Positions 50,092-58,794 of a stretch of DNA of 64,000 nucleotides are shown one piece after another. The stretch's first letter is position 1, and the number at the start of each line of letters is the position of its first letter. The stretch is from RUG11462 sp045649405. Lineage in GTDB: Bacteria; Bacillota; Clostridia; Oscillospirales; Acutalibacteraceae. The notes under the pieces are model-generated. The model searched no databases, was not told the origin of the DNA, and saw only the letters and a list, made by a program, of their open reading frames with translations. Location of the stretch: assembly GCA_045649405.1 (NCBI GenBank), contig JAZRPW010000027.1, positions 10,195 to 74,194 on the forward strand, given 5' to 3'. Made by a program: the position numbers and the translations under genes.

Positions 50092-50637
50092 TTATTTTAA
50101 TCTCATCAATTTTCTAAATCTTTCGCGATAAGCCACAAGGTAAAGGGTTATAACACGAGTTAGCGCAAAGTCATAAAGCACAAACATTACTTCAAGCGCA
50201 ATCGCAAAAGCAATTATGTAATAAATGCCAAAACCCATTGTATCAAGCGGAATTCCTAAAACAAAAGTTGCCAAAACAAGCACCACAGAAAACGCAATTG
50301 TAAATAACAAAATTTTTACAGCCCATTGTAACACTTTGCTTTTCATTCTTTCAATGTAGGCCTTGATTAAAGGATAATAGCCGAAAAACAAAGCGTAACA
50401 CAAAGCGGCTTCTTTTTCGCACAATAAAAACGACAAAACGCTTACCGCAAAAAATACAGTAAACGCGTTTTTTATGTCAAATTCAAGAAAGATTATCACA
50501 AGCAAAGCCCCTGCAAAAGCAGGCACTGTGTAGGTCAAAACACCGATATGTGACAAAAGCATTATAACAACTGAAAGCGCAGCAAAAAGACCACACATTG
50601 AAATTGTTTGAGTTGTTTTAACGGTATCTCTCTTCAC
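50092..50637 (-). CDS. Multi-pass membrane protein, possibly ECF S-component-like
   Basis: A 181-residue protein with about five hydrophobic helices (roughly 12-31, 38-52, 57-75, 105-130, 136-155) and basic termini. The N-terminal MCGLFAALSVVIMLLSHIG resembles the first helix of ECF-transporter S components, but no ligand motif or energising module is near, so this is only a suggestion. GTG start at 50637 with AAAGGTGG upstream; an ATG at residue 14 is an alternative. Confidence 0.68.
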   Translation of the reverse strand: MKRDTVKTTQTISMCGLFAALSVVIMLLSHIGVLTYTVPAFAGALLVIIFLEFDIKNAFTVFFAVSVLSFLLCEKEAALCYALFFGYYPLIKAYIERMKSKVLQWAVKILLFTIAFSVVLVLATFVLGIPLDTMGFGIYYIIAFAIALEVMFVLYDFALTRVITLYLVAYRERFRKLMRLK

Positions 50638-50661
50638 AAAAACCCACCTTTTAAAATAAAA

Positions 50662-51261
50662 TTAGCAGCAAGGAATTAAATCTCCACCCATACATTCGCA
50701 ACAACAGTCGGCACAAATAAGACCTTGACAAATGTCACATGTTGAGCAACCGCCACCATAGTTACCTGTATTATAGCCACCATTAAATTGACCTCTTCTT
50801 TGCATTGAAATTCTATTCAATGTGTCACGGTATTCAACATTTGAAGGGTCCATTCTGCAAGCGTTTGAAAACGATGTGAAAGCGTCATCATACCAACCTC
50901 TGCGGTAAAGCACAGAGCCGTTTAAATAATACCACTCGGCTGTACGACTTGAAATATCAACACCATCAAGAATTGCTTGCGCATCTTCAAGGCGGTTTTG
51001 ATTAAGAAATCTACGCACATCTGCATAAACCCCTGTTTCGTCATATTGATAACCAGAACTGCCAGAAGATTTTGTACGCTTTTTAGCAATAATTGCATCA
51101 TAAGCTTCATTGATTTCTTTCATTTTTTCTTCTGCTAAGTCAGAAAGCGGATTATCAACATAATTGTCTGGATGATATTTTCTTGCAAGTTCTTTGTAAG
51201 CCGCTTTTACTTCTTCTTCACTGGCGTTTTTATCAACACCTAAAATTTCATAAGGATTCAT
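50662..51261 (-). CDS. J-domain protein with TPR segment and Cys-rich C-terminus
   Basis: A 199-residue protein. Residues 1-65 are a DnaJ domain (YEILGV..., with the essential HPD in KYHPDNY) that would recruit and activate DnaK. Residues about 80-155 form TPR-like helices (WYYLNGSVLYRRGWYDDAFTSFSNACRMDP). The last 30 residues are a Gly/Cys tail with nine Cys (CSTCDICQG, CADCCCECMGG, PCC), probably a metal-binding or membrane-associated region. It begins 2 nt after the DUF5685 stop, so the pair is coupled. Not a canonical DnaJ; likely a specialised co-chaperone. Confidence 0.9.
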   Translation of the reverse strand: MNPYEILGVDKNASEEEVKAAYKELARKYHPDNYVDNPLSDLAEEKMKEINEAYDAIIAKKRTKSSGSSGYQYDETGVYADVRRFLNQNRLEDAQAILDGVDISSRTAEWYYLNGSVLYRRGWYDDAFTSFSNACRMDPSNVEYRDTLNRISMQRRGQFNGGYNTGNYGGGCSTCDICQGLICADCCCECMGGDLIPCC

Positions 51262-51263
51262 AA

Positions 51264-52091
51264 TTATTTTTTCTCCTTGTTTTCAATTCTTTTCAACTCA
51301 TTTGGTAATCCTTGATAGATTATGTTTGAAAGAATTGTTTTATATCTTTTTAAATTCAACAACTCAAACGAGTTTGCTAATTCAACGTTACAATTATTAA
51401 TTAATCCTTTTGCTTGAGTCTTTTCTCGATTTTTAAAAGGATTAAAACTTTTATTTTTCAAGTCATCTTCAAAATCATCAAAAGCATCAATCAAATAAAC
51501 CCACTTGCCTGAAAGATAACCAATACGCTCAAGCACTCTTTTTGTTTCATCACTTTCATCAAAAGAAAAAACGAACTCAAGCATTTTTGCAGTTGGCTCT
51601 GCTGACTTATCAACGCTATCTGAATTTTCTGCTTCAACATCTGCTTGTTGTTGCATTAATTTAGAAATTTCATCATCAACTTTTGCATAAGTTTTTCTTG
51701 CCTTTTTGCGATAAAATTTGAAAATTGGCAAAATCAAACCACTTCGCAATTTTCCTTTTAAGCCGTTGTCTGCCATATCATCAAGCAATTTGTAATAAAA
51801 CATTATTACAAGGCAAGCTGCTGAAAAAGACAATGCTTTTGACTCTTTTTCAAGGCGCATACACTTTTTTGTAGGGTTAAACGGACAACGCATTTGCTTG
51901 TAACCACAACATTCATCTTGTAGCCCTAACTTTAACATTGCCAAAAAGACAAAGTCATAAGACAAAATGAATTTTGCAAAAACGCCGTAGTCTTTGCCAA
52001 GTTGTCGACAAAGCGAGCAATAAACTGCTTTGTAGGTGTCATATTCAGCCATTTTGAGTTCTGGTTTATGCGCTTTTACATATCCAAACAT
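51264..52091 (-). CDS. DUF5685 family protein
   Basis: A 275-residue protein starting MFGYVKAHKPELKMAEYDTYKAVYCSLCRQLG, typical of the DUF5685 family of Clostridia. N-terminal Cys (CSLC at 25-28; CCGYKQMRCP...KKC at 61-77) suggest a metal site. Two Asp-rich motifs, DDMAD (104-108) and DAFDDFEDD (202-210), resemble the paired DDxxD Mg-binding motifs of all-helical isoprenoid synthases; the predicted structure is mostly helical. The family is uncharacterised. It is coupled to the J-domain gene downstream, which suggests chaperone-assisted folding or metallation. AAAGGGGTGG precedes the ATG. Confidence 0.85.
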   Translation of the reverse strand: MFGYVKAHKPELKMAEYDTYKAVYCSLCRQLGKDYGVFAKFILSYDFVFLAMLKLGLQDECCGYKQMRCPFNPTKKCMRLEKESKALSFSAACLVIMFYYKLLDDMADNGLKGKLRSGLILPIFKFYRKKARKTYAKVDDEISKLMQQQADVEAENSDSVDKSAEPTAKMLEFVFSFDESDETKRVLERIGYLSGKWVYLIDAFDDFEDDLKNKSFNPFKNREKTQAKGLINNCNVELANSFELLNLKRYKTILSNIIYQGLPNELKRIENKEKK

Positions 52092-52125
52092 AACACCACC
52101 CCTTTTTCAAAAGTATAACACAAAT

Positions 52126-52154
52126 AATATATCATATTTTTAACAACTTGTAAA
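52126..52154 (-). promoter_or_regulatory. Promoter of the DUF5685 gene
   Basis: On the minus strand TTTACA, a 17-bp spacer and TATATT, 34 bp before the start codon and just after the uvrA stop. Confidence 0.65.
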
Positions 52155-52158
52155 CAAT

Positions 52159-54978
52159 TTAAAGTAGTTTTTTAAGATATTGACCTGTGTGTGAGTTTTC
52201 ACACTTAACAATTTTTTCAGGTGTGCCTTCAACAACAACCAAGCCACCTTCATCGCCGCCTTCAGGACCCATATCAATAATATGGTCGGCACACTTGATA
52301 ACATCAAGATTATGTTCAATTACAACAATGGTGTTGCCGGTGTCAACAAGCGACTGCAAGACTTCAATTAACTTGTGCACATCTGCAGTGTGAAGACCGG
52401 TTGTTGGCTCATCAAGAACATACAAAGTTTTGCCGGTTGAGCGCTTTGAAAGTTCGGTTGAAAGTTTTACCCTTTGCGCTTCGCCACCTGAAAGTGTTGT
52501 TGCAGGTTGACCAATTTTAATGTAACCCAAACCAACATCATACAAAGTTTGAAGTTTGCGTTTGATTTTTGGAATGTGCTCAAAGAATTTAAGACCTTCT
52601 TCAACTGTCATTTCCAAAACATCATAAATGCTTTTACCTTTGTACTTAACTTCCAAAGTTTCACGGTTATATCTTGCGCCTTTGCAGACTTCACAAGGCA
52701 CATAAATATCAGGTAAAAAGTGCATTTCAATTTTCAAAATGCCATCGCCTTCACAAGCTTCACATCTACCGCCTTTTACGTTAAATGAAAATCTGCCTTG
52801 AGAATAACTGCGAATTTTTGCTTCTTTTGTTTCGGCAAAAAGCGCACGAATATCTGTAAACACGCCTGTGTAAGTTGCAGGGTTTGACCTTGGTGTTCTA
52901 CCAATTGGAGATTGGTCAATGTTAATAATTTTATCAATGTTTTCAAGACCTTCAATTGCTTTGTGCTCGCCTGGTTTTGCCTTTGCTTTGTACAAAGTTT
53001 TTGCAATTGATTTGTACAAAACTTCATTAACAAGCGAAGATTTGCCAGAGCCGGAAACACCTGTTACTGCAACAAATTTTCCAAGTGGAATTTTAACATT
53101 AATATTTTTAAGGTTGTTTTGTTTTGCACCAACAATTTTTAAATGTTTGCCGTTGCCTTTTCTACGCTCAGTAGGTACAGGAATTTGGCGTCTGCCTGAA
53201 AGGTAGTCGCCAGTGATGTTGCCCTTTTGCTTGAGCAACTCTTCAGGTGTGCCTGCAAAAACAATTTCGCCACCGTTTATACCGGCACCTGGACCAATAT
53301 CAACAATATAGTCAGCGGTGCGCATTGTGTCTTCATCATGCTCAACAACAACCAATGTGTTGCCCAAATCACGAAGGCGTTTGAGCGTTGCCAACAATTT
53401 GTCGTTATCTCTTTGATGAAGACCGATACTTGGCTCATCAAGAATATACAAAACGCCCATAAGTGAAGAGCCAATTTGGGTTGCAAGTCTAATTCTTTGC
53501 GCTTCGCCGCCTGATAATGTGCCACTTGAACGAGAAAGGGTTAGATAATGAAGACCAACTTGATTTAAAAAGCCCAAACGCTCTTTAATTTCTTTGATAA
53601 TGCCTTCGCCAATCATTTTTTCTCTTCCAGAAAGCTCAAGATTTTCAATGAATTCAAGTTGACTTTTTACAGACAAATCGCAAAGTTCCATTATATTCAA
53701 GCCACCAACTGTTACTGCAAGTGACTGTTTTGAAAGTCTTTTGCCTTGACATTCAGGACAAGCAACTTCGGTCATATAATTTTCAATATCAACCTTTGCA
53801 TAGTCACTACCAGACTCGTTGTAACGGCGTTCAAGCGAATTGCAAACACCTTCAAAATCTGCCAAATAACTGCCTGCACCAAAAGCAAATTTTCTTTCAA
53901 GTCTTATTTTTTCGCCATTTGTGCCGTAAAGCAAAACTTGTTTTGCGGTTTGGGACAAATCTTTAAATGGTGTGTCAAGCGAAAAGCCATAATGTTTTGC
54001 AAGTGCTGTATAATACATTCTTGCAATTGAGTTTTCAGTAACATTGCCCCAACCTGCACCTTTGATTGCGCCTTGGTTGATTGAAAGTTCTGGCTCAGGC
54101 ACTAAAAGGTCTGGGTCAATTTTCTTGAACATTCCAAGACCAGTGCATTTTGGACAAGCACCAAATGGATTGTTAAAAGAGAACATTCTTGGCGCTAATT
54201 CTTCAAAGCTTACTCCGTGTTCTGGGCAGGCATAATTTTGTGAAAAAAGCAATTCTTCTTTGCCAACCACATCAACAATTACCAATCCTTCTGCCACCTT
54301 TGAAGCAGTTTCAATTGAGTCAGCAAGACGAGATTTAATGTTTTCATCGATTTTTAATCTGTCAACAATGATTTCAACATTGTGTTTTTTGTTTTTTTCA
54401 AGCTCAATTTTTTCAGCCAAATCATAAACAACGCCGTCAACACGAACTCTAACATAGCCGCCTTTTTTGGCAGACTCTAATTTATCTTTATGCTCGCCTT
54501 TTCTACCCCTTACAATTGGCGCTAAAATTTGAATTTTTTCACCGTTTGGAAGCGAAAGCACTTTGTCAACAATTTGGTCAATTGTTTGTTGTTTAATTTC
54601 TTTGCCACAAACAGGACAATGTGGCACACCAATGCGCGCGTACAACAAACGCAAGTAGTCATAAATTTCAGTTACTGTGCCAACTGTTGAACGTGGGTTT
54701 TTTGATGTTGTTTTTTGGTCAATTGAAATTGCAGGAGAAAGACCGTCAATGCTATCAACATCTGGCTTTTCCATTTGACCCAGAAACATTCTTGCGTATG
54801 ACGAAAGCGACTCAACGTATCTTCGTTGGCCTTCAGCATACAAAGTATCAAAAGCAAGAGAAGATTTACCAGAGCCAGAAAGACCGGTAAAAACAACCAA
54901 CTTGTCTCTTGGAATGGTAACATCAACATTCTTTAAATTGTTCTCTCTTGCACCTTTAATTTCAATGTTTTCTCTCAT
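52159..54978 (-). CDS. uvrA: Excinuclease ABC subunit A
   Basis: A 939-residue DNA-damage recognition ATPase of nucleotide excision repair. Two ABC modules are seen: Walker A GLSGSGKSS (N-terminal) and GVSGSGKSS (C-terminal), two LSGGEAQR signatures, and zinc knuckles CPVCGK, CPKCTG and CEACEG. Length is normal. It follows uvrB by 6 nt, so uvrB-uvrA form an operon. uvrC is not in the window. Confidence 0.98.
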   Translation of the reverse strand: MRENIEIKGARENNLKNVDVTIPRDKLVVFTGLSGSGKSSLAFDTLYAEGQRRYVESLSSYARMFLGQMEKPDVDSIDGLSPAISIDQKTTSKNPRSTVGTVTEIYDYLRLLYARIGVPHCPVCGKEIKQQTIDQIVDKVLSLPNGEKIQILAPIVRGRKGEHKDKLESAKKGGYVRVRVDGVVYDLAEKIELEKNKKHNVEIIVDRLKIDENIKSRLADSIETASKVAEGLVIVDVVGKEELLFSQNYACPEHGVSFEELAPRMFSFNNPFGACPKCTGLGMFKKIDPDLLVPEPELSINQGAIKGAGWGNVTENSIARMYYTALAKHYGFSLDTPFKDLSQTAKQVLLYGTNGEKIRLERKFAFGAGSYLADFEGVCNSLERRYNESGSDYAKVDIENYMTEVACPECQGKRLSKQSLAVTVGGLNIMELCDLSVKSQLEFIENLELSGREKMIGEGIIKEIKERLGFLNQVGLHYLTLSRSSGTLSGGEAQRIRLATQIGSSLMGVLYILDEPSIGLHQRDNDKLLATLKRLRDLGNTLVVVEHDEDTMRTADYIVDIGPGAGINGGEIVFAGTPEELLKQKGNITGDYLSGRRQIPVPTERRKGNGKHLKIVGAKQNNLKNINVKIPLGKFVAVTGVSGSGKSSLVNEVLYKSIAKTLYKAKAKPGEHKAIEGLENIDKIINIDQSPIGRTPRSNPATYTGVFTDIRALFAETKEAKIRSYSQGRFSFNVKGGRCEACEGDGILKIEMHFLPDIYVPCEVCKGARYNRETLEVKYKGKSIYDVLEMTVEEGLKFFEHIPKIKRKLQTLYDVGLGYIKIGQPATTLSGGEAQRVKLSTELSKRSTGKTLYVLDEPTTGLHTADVHKLIEVLQSLVDTGNTIVVIEHNLDVIKCADHIIDMGPEGGDEGGLVVVEGTPEKIVKCENSHTGQYLKKLL

Positions 54979-54984
54979 TAAAAT

Positions 54985-56934
54985 TTAATTTCCTTTTCTT
55001 AATTTCTCAATTCTATCTCTAAGGTAAGCCGCGTGTTCAAACTCAAGCATTTTTGCGGCAGATTTCATCTCACGAGTGAGAGTTTCAATAAGTTTTTCTT
55101 TCTCTTTTGCAGACATTTTCTTACTTGGTTCAGCACTTGCAGATTTTGAAATTTCAAGCACTTCTCTAACATCTTTGATAATGGTTTTTGGAGTAATGTT
55201 GTGCTTTTTGTTATATTCCATTTGAATTTCTCTTCTGCGATTGGTTTCTCTAATTGCCGCTTCCATTGAACGAGTAACGTTGTCTGCGTACATTATAACC
55301 TGACCATCTGCATTTCGAGCAGCACGTCCAATTGTTTGCACAAGTGAAGTTTCACTTCGCAAAAAGCCCTCTTTGTCGGCATCTAAAATTGCAACGAGTG
55401 ACACTTCAGGAATGTCAAGGCCCTCACGAAGGAGGTTGATGCCCACCAAAACATCAAACTCGCCAAGGCGCAAATCTCTAATAATTTGCATTCTCTCAAT
55501 TGTGTCAATGTCATAATGCATATATTTAACTTTAATATCAACACTTTCCAAAAAGTCGGTCAAGTCTTCTGCTTGGCGTTTGGTAAGCGTTGTAATTAAC
55601 ACACGCTCTTTTTTCTCAACACGTTTGTTGATTTCACTAACCAAATCATCAATTTGACCTTCGGTTGGTTTTACTGTAACAAGTGGGTCTAAAAGCCCGG
55701 TTGGTCGAATAATCTGTTCGGCAATTACCGCTGACTTTTCTTTTTCAAATTCGCCAGGTGTTGCTGAAACAAATACTGCCTGGTTAACCTTTTCATAAAA
55801 CTCATCAAAGTTAAGTGGTCGGTTGTCATAAGCAGAAGGAAGTCTAAAACCAAAGTCAATCAAATTTTTCTTTCTGGCTTTATCGCCACCAAACATTCCC
55901 CTTACTTGTGGCAAGGTAACGTGAGACTCATCAACAAGCAACAAATAGTCATCAGGGAAATAGTCCATCAAGGTGTAAGGTGTTGAGCCGGCAGGTCTGC
56001 CCGAAAGCACCCTTGAATAGTTTTCAATGCCTTTACAAATGCCAATTTCTTGCAACATTTCAACATCATATTCAGTTCTTTGGCGAATTCTTTGCGCTTC
56101 AATGAACTGGTCGTTTTTATTAAAAAATTCAACGCGTTCCCACATTTCACGCTCAATTTCATCGGTTGCGGCTTTCATTCGCTCAAATGGAATGATGTAG
56201 TGAGAAGCCGGAAAAATTGCAACGTGTTGCAAAACATTAAGAATTTCGCCTGTTAGTGGTTTGAACTCTGAAATTCTATCAATTTCATCGCCGAAAAATT
56301 CAACCCTGACTGCATTTTCATTTGAATTTGCCGGGAAAATTTCAACAGTATCTCCACGCACTCTAAATTTGTTACGAATGAAGTTAATGTCGTTTCTCTC
56401 ATACTGCAAATCAACCAATTTGTGAAGTAGCGCATCACGCTCTAAAATCATTCCCGGGCGCAATGAAATTACCATGCTACGATAATCAATTGGCGCACCA
56501 AGTGAATAAATACAAGAAACCGATGCAACAATTATAACATCTTCCCTTTCAGAAAGAGCAGCAGTTGCAGAGTGACGAAGTTTATCAATTTCATCATTAA
56601 TTGAAGAGTCTTTTTCAATGTAGGTGTCGGTGTTTGGAATGTAAGCTTCCGGTTGGTAATAGTCATAATAAGAAACAAAATATTCCACCGCGTTGTTAGG
56701 AAAAAACTCTTTAAACTCAGAGCAAAGTTGCGCAGCAAGTGTTTTATTGTGCGCAAGCACAAGCGTTGGCTTGTTAACCTTTGCAATTATGTTTGCCATT
56801 GTAAAGGTTTTACCGCTACCTGTTACGCCCAAAAGTGTTTGCTCTTTTGCGCCGGAATTAATTGATTTAACAAGCGCTTCAATTGCTTCTGGTTGGTCTC
56901 CAGTTGGCTTGTAATTTGAATGCAAATCAAACAT
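54985..56934 (-). CDS. uvrB: Excinuclease ABC subunit B
   Basis: A 649-residue helicase-like subunit that verifies damage and loads UvrC. Walker A GVTGSGKT (about 39-46), the DNA-separating beta-hairpin YYDYYQPEAYIP, the DEAD-like DESH box, helicase motif VI QTIGRAARN and the C-terminal UVR domain (LEFEHAAYLRDRIEKLR) are all present. AAAGGAAA precedes the ATG. First gene of the uvrBA operon. Confidence 0.98.
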   Translation of the reverse strand: MFDLHSNYKPTGDQPEAIEALVKSINSGAKEQTLLGVTGSGKTFTMANIIAKVNKPTLVLAHNKTLAAQLCSEFKEFFPNNAVEYFVSYYDYYQPEAYIPNTDTYIEKDSSINDEIDKLRHSATAALSEREDVIIVASVSCIYSLGAPIDYRSMVISLRPGMILERDALLHKLVDLQYERNDINFIRNKFRVRGDTVEIFPANSNENAVRVEFFGDEIDRISEFKPLTGEILNVLQHVAIFPASHYIIPFERMKAATDEIEREMWERVEFFNKNDQFIEAQRIRQRTEYDVEMLQEIGICKGIENYSRVLSGRPAGSTPYTLMDYFPDDYLLLVDESHVTLPQVRGMFGGDKARKKNLIDFGFRLPSAYDNRPLNFDEFYEKVNQAVFVSATPGEFEKEKSAVIAEQIIRPTGLLDPLVTVKPTEGQIDDLVSEINKRVEKKERVLITTLTKRQAEDLTDFLESVDIKVKYMHYDIDTIERMQIIRDLRLGEFDVLVGINLLREGLDIPEVSLVAILDADKEGFLRSETSLVQTIGRAARNADGQVIMYADNVTRSMEAAIRETNRRREIQMEYNKKHNITPKTIIKDVREVLEISKSASAEPSKKMSAKEKEKLIETLTREMKSAAKMLEFEHAAYLRDRIEKLRKGN

Positions 56935-56972
56935 AAAAAGCTTTTTCCTTTCTTAAAATCTTTAATCAATTT

Positions 56973-57001
56973 ATTATAACAAAAAATCGACTATTAGTCA
57001 A
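56973..57001 (-). promoter_or_regulatory. Promoter of uvrBA
   Basis: On the minus strand TTGACT, a 17-bp spacer and TATAAT. The -35 overlaps an imperfect palindrome GACTAATAGTC. No canonical GAAC-N4-GTTC LexA box is seen, so SOS control is uncertain. Confidence 0.75.
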
Positions 57002-57036
57002 TGAATATACCTAATTTTATTATAAACTAATAAAAC

Positions 57037-57067
57037 AAAAAACAACCAAAAAATTTTGGTTGTTTTT
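57037..57067 (-). terminator. Rho-independent terminator of radC
   Basis: A 13- to 14-bp A/T-rich stem (AAACAACCAAAA / TTTTGGTTGTTT type) with T-runs, just after the radC gene. Confidence 0.75.
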
Positions 57068-57785
57068 ATTTCTTAGGTGGTATGAATAAATTTTTATATT
57101 GTTCACTGCTGTTCATTGAAAAACAACTGTTTTTGCCAAAAATAATATGGTCAAGCAAAACAACTTCAATTGTGTGTAAACAAGCGCAAACATTTTTGGT
57201 TGTAATTACATCATCAGGCGACGGAATCAAAATATCACTTGGGTGGTTGTGCGCAAGAATTACTTGAGTTGCGTTGTATCTAATGCAAGGTTCAATTAAC
57301 TGTCTTGATGTGAATTGTGTTGAATTAACATCGCCCTTTGCAATGAATTCACAACCCAAAAATTTGTTTGAATTTGAAAGAAACACAATCAACAATTCTT
57401 CACTTGTTTTGCCAATGAATTTTGGCGCAAGCAATTTAAAAGCATCTTCACAACCATAAATTTTGTCTGCCACTCCGTTTTTGTCTTCTAAATAATAAGA
57501 AGCAATTTGAGGCAGTGATTTTAAAACAAAAACGGTTGTTTTTGAAATACCTTTTATTTCTAACAACTGTTCTTGCGGTGCATCTAAAACAGCGGCAACA
57601 CTACCAAATCTGTTAATTAATTTGTGCGCAAGGTCGTTTGTGTTTCTTTGAGCAAGTGAATAAAACAAAATAAGCTCTAAAACCTCATGCTCGGCTAAAG
57701 AGTTGATTCCGTTTTTTATTACCTTTTGTCTTAGTCTTTCACGGTGACCTTGATGCTCGTTTTTAGTTGGTTTCTTTTCTTCCAT
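57066..57785 (-). CDS. radC: RadC family (JAB/MPN-domain) protein
   Basis: A 239-residue protein with an N-terminal helix-hairpin-helix region (LLEIKGISKTTVFVLKSL) and a C-terminal JAB metal-hydrolase domain carrying the motif HNHPSDILIPSPDD (HxH-x10-D). Despite its name it is not clearly involved in radiation repair; the biochemical role is unknown. AGGAAG precedes the ATG. It is just upstream of uvrBA but has its own promoter and terminator. Confidence 0.95.
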   Translation of the reverse strand: MEEKKPTKNEHQGHRERLRQKVIKNGINSLAEHEVLELILFYSLAQRNTNDLAHKLINRFGSVAAVLDAPQEQLLEIKGISKTTVFVLKSLPQIASYYLEDKNGVADKIYGCEDAFKLLAPKFIGKTSEELLIVFLSNSNKFLGCEFIAKGDVNSTQFTSRQLIEPCIRYNATQVILAHNHPSDILIPSPDDVITTKNVCACLHTIEVVLLDHIIFGKNSCFSMNSSEQYKNLFIPPKK

Positions 57786-57819
57786 TTTTTACTTCCTAAA
57801 AGTTTTAGATTGCTTAATA

Positions 57820-57848
57820 AATATATCATTTTAAAAATGTTTTGTCAA
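57820..57848 (-). promoter_or_regulatory. Promoter of radC
   Basis: On the minus strand TTGACA, a 17-bp spacer and TATATT, 34 bp before the start codon. Confidence 0.75.
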
Positions 57849-57939
57849 CTTTAAAAAAACAAAATTTTTCTATGAATTTATAACCTTTTTTTAGTCAAAA
57901 TATTTTTAAATAAGTTTTAAAATTAAAGGGGTTGAATTT

Positions 57940-58794
57940 ATGAAAAAATATCCTTTTTTCTTCTTGTTAGCGCTAATTGTTTTGGTGGTGGCAATTTGCA
58001 CGCCAAACATTATGCAAGCTTCTTTGCCAAAGGTAGATTATATTACAGCAAAAGCACAATTAGCCAAAAAAGATATTACTGTTTCAGGCAAAATTACACC
58101 AAAACAGGTTAACATTCAATTTGCAAGTGAAATGTTTTTTGCAAAAGAAATTTTAGTAGCCGAGGGCGACAAAATAAAAGTCGGCGATAAATTGATTAAA
58201 ACAGAGCAAGAAAACTATATACTTTCAGAGTTTGACGGAATAGTTGAAAGTGTTTTAGCCAAAGAAAATTCAGTTTGTCAAGAAACAGAGCCAATTGTTA
58301 ATATTATTAACACAGATGACCTTTGCGCAACGCTACTTGTTGGCGAAAATGTTTTTTCAAAGGTGGCTTTAGGGCAAAAAGTCAAACTTTCTGGCAACGC
58401 ATTTTCAAAAAAATATAAAGCCACAATAACCCAAATTGGCGCCGTTGCGACGGCAAGCACAAACTCTGCAACCTATGTTGAAGTGATAGCACAAATTGAA
58501 AATCCTGATGAAAAGTTAAAACCTGGCTTCAACGTTAAAGCAAAGATTAATGTTGAAAAACAAAAAGGTGTTGTGGTTTTGCCGTCAAGTGTTATTTCGC
58601 AAGATGAAAAAGGCGAATTTGTTTATAAACTTGTAGGCAACAAAGCCAAAAAAGTTTATGTTAAAACAGATGACATTACAAAGCGTGGCACCATTATTAA
58701 ACAAGGGGTTGAAGATGGCGAACTTGTTATTTCTAACCCACAAAATTTAACCAAAGATGACAGTTATATTTCGTTAGGAGAGCAAAATGATTGA
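57940..58794 (+). CDS. MacA/HlyD-like membrane fusion (adaptor) protein
   Basis: A 284-residue protein with an N-terminal membrane anchor (about 5-27), a biotinyl-lipoyl-like hairpin (EGDKIKVGDKLIKTEQENYILSEFDGIVESV) and beta-barrel domains (about 125-280), resembling MacA/YknX-type adaptors of ABC exporters. It is short and lacks the long coiled-coil. AAAGGGG precedes the ATG. Its 3' end overlaps the MacB-like permease by 8 nt. An ABC ATPase (MacB/YknY equivalent) is missing from the operon. Confidence 0.88.
   Translation: MKKYPFFFLLALIVLVVAICTPNIMQASLPKVDYITAKAQLAKKDITVSGKITPKQVNIQFASEMFFAKEILVAEGDKIKVGDKLIKTEQENYILSEFDGIVESVLAKENSVCQETEPIVNIINTDDLCATLLVGENVFSKVALGQKVKLSGNAFSKKYKATITQIGAVATASTNSATYVEVIAQIENPDEKLKPGFNVKAKINVEKQKGVVVLPSSVISQDEKGEFVYKLVGNKAKKVYVKTDDITKRGTIIKQGVEDGELVISNPQNLTKDDSYISLGEQND

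Noticed and set aside
56973..57001. LexA/SOS box upstream of uvrBA
   Set aside because: The palindrome GACTAATAGTC is not the Firmicutes LexA consensus, so SOS control is not claimed.
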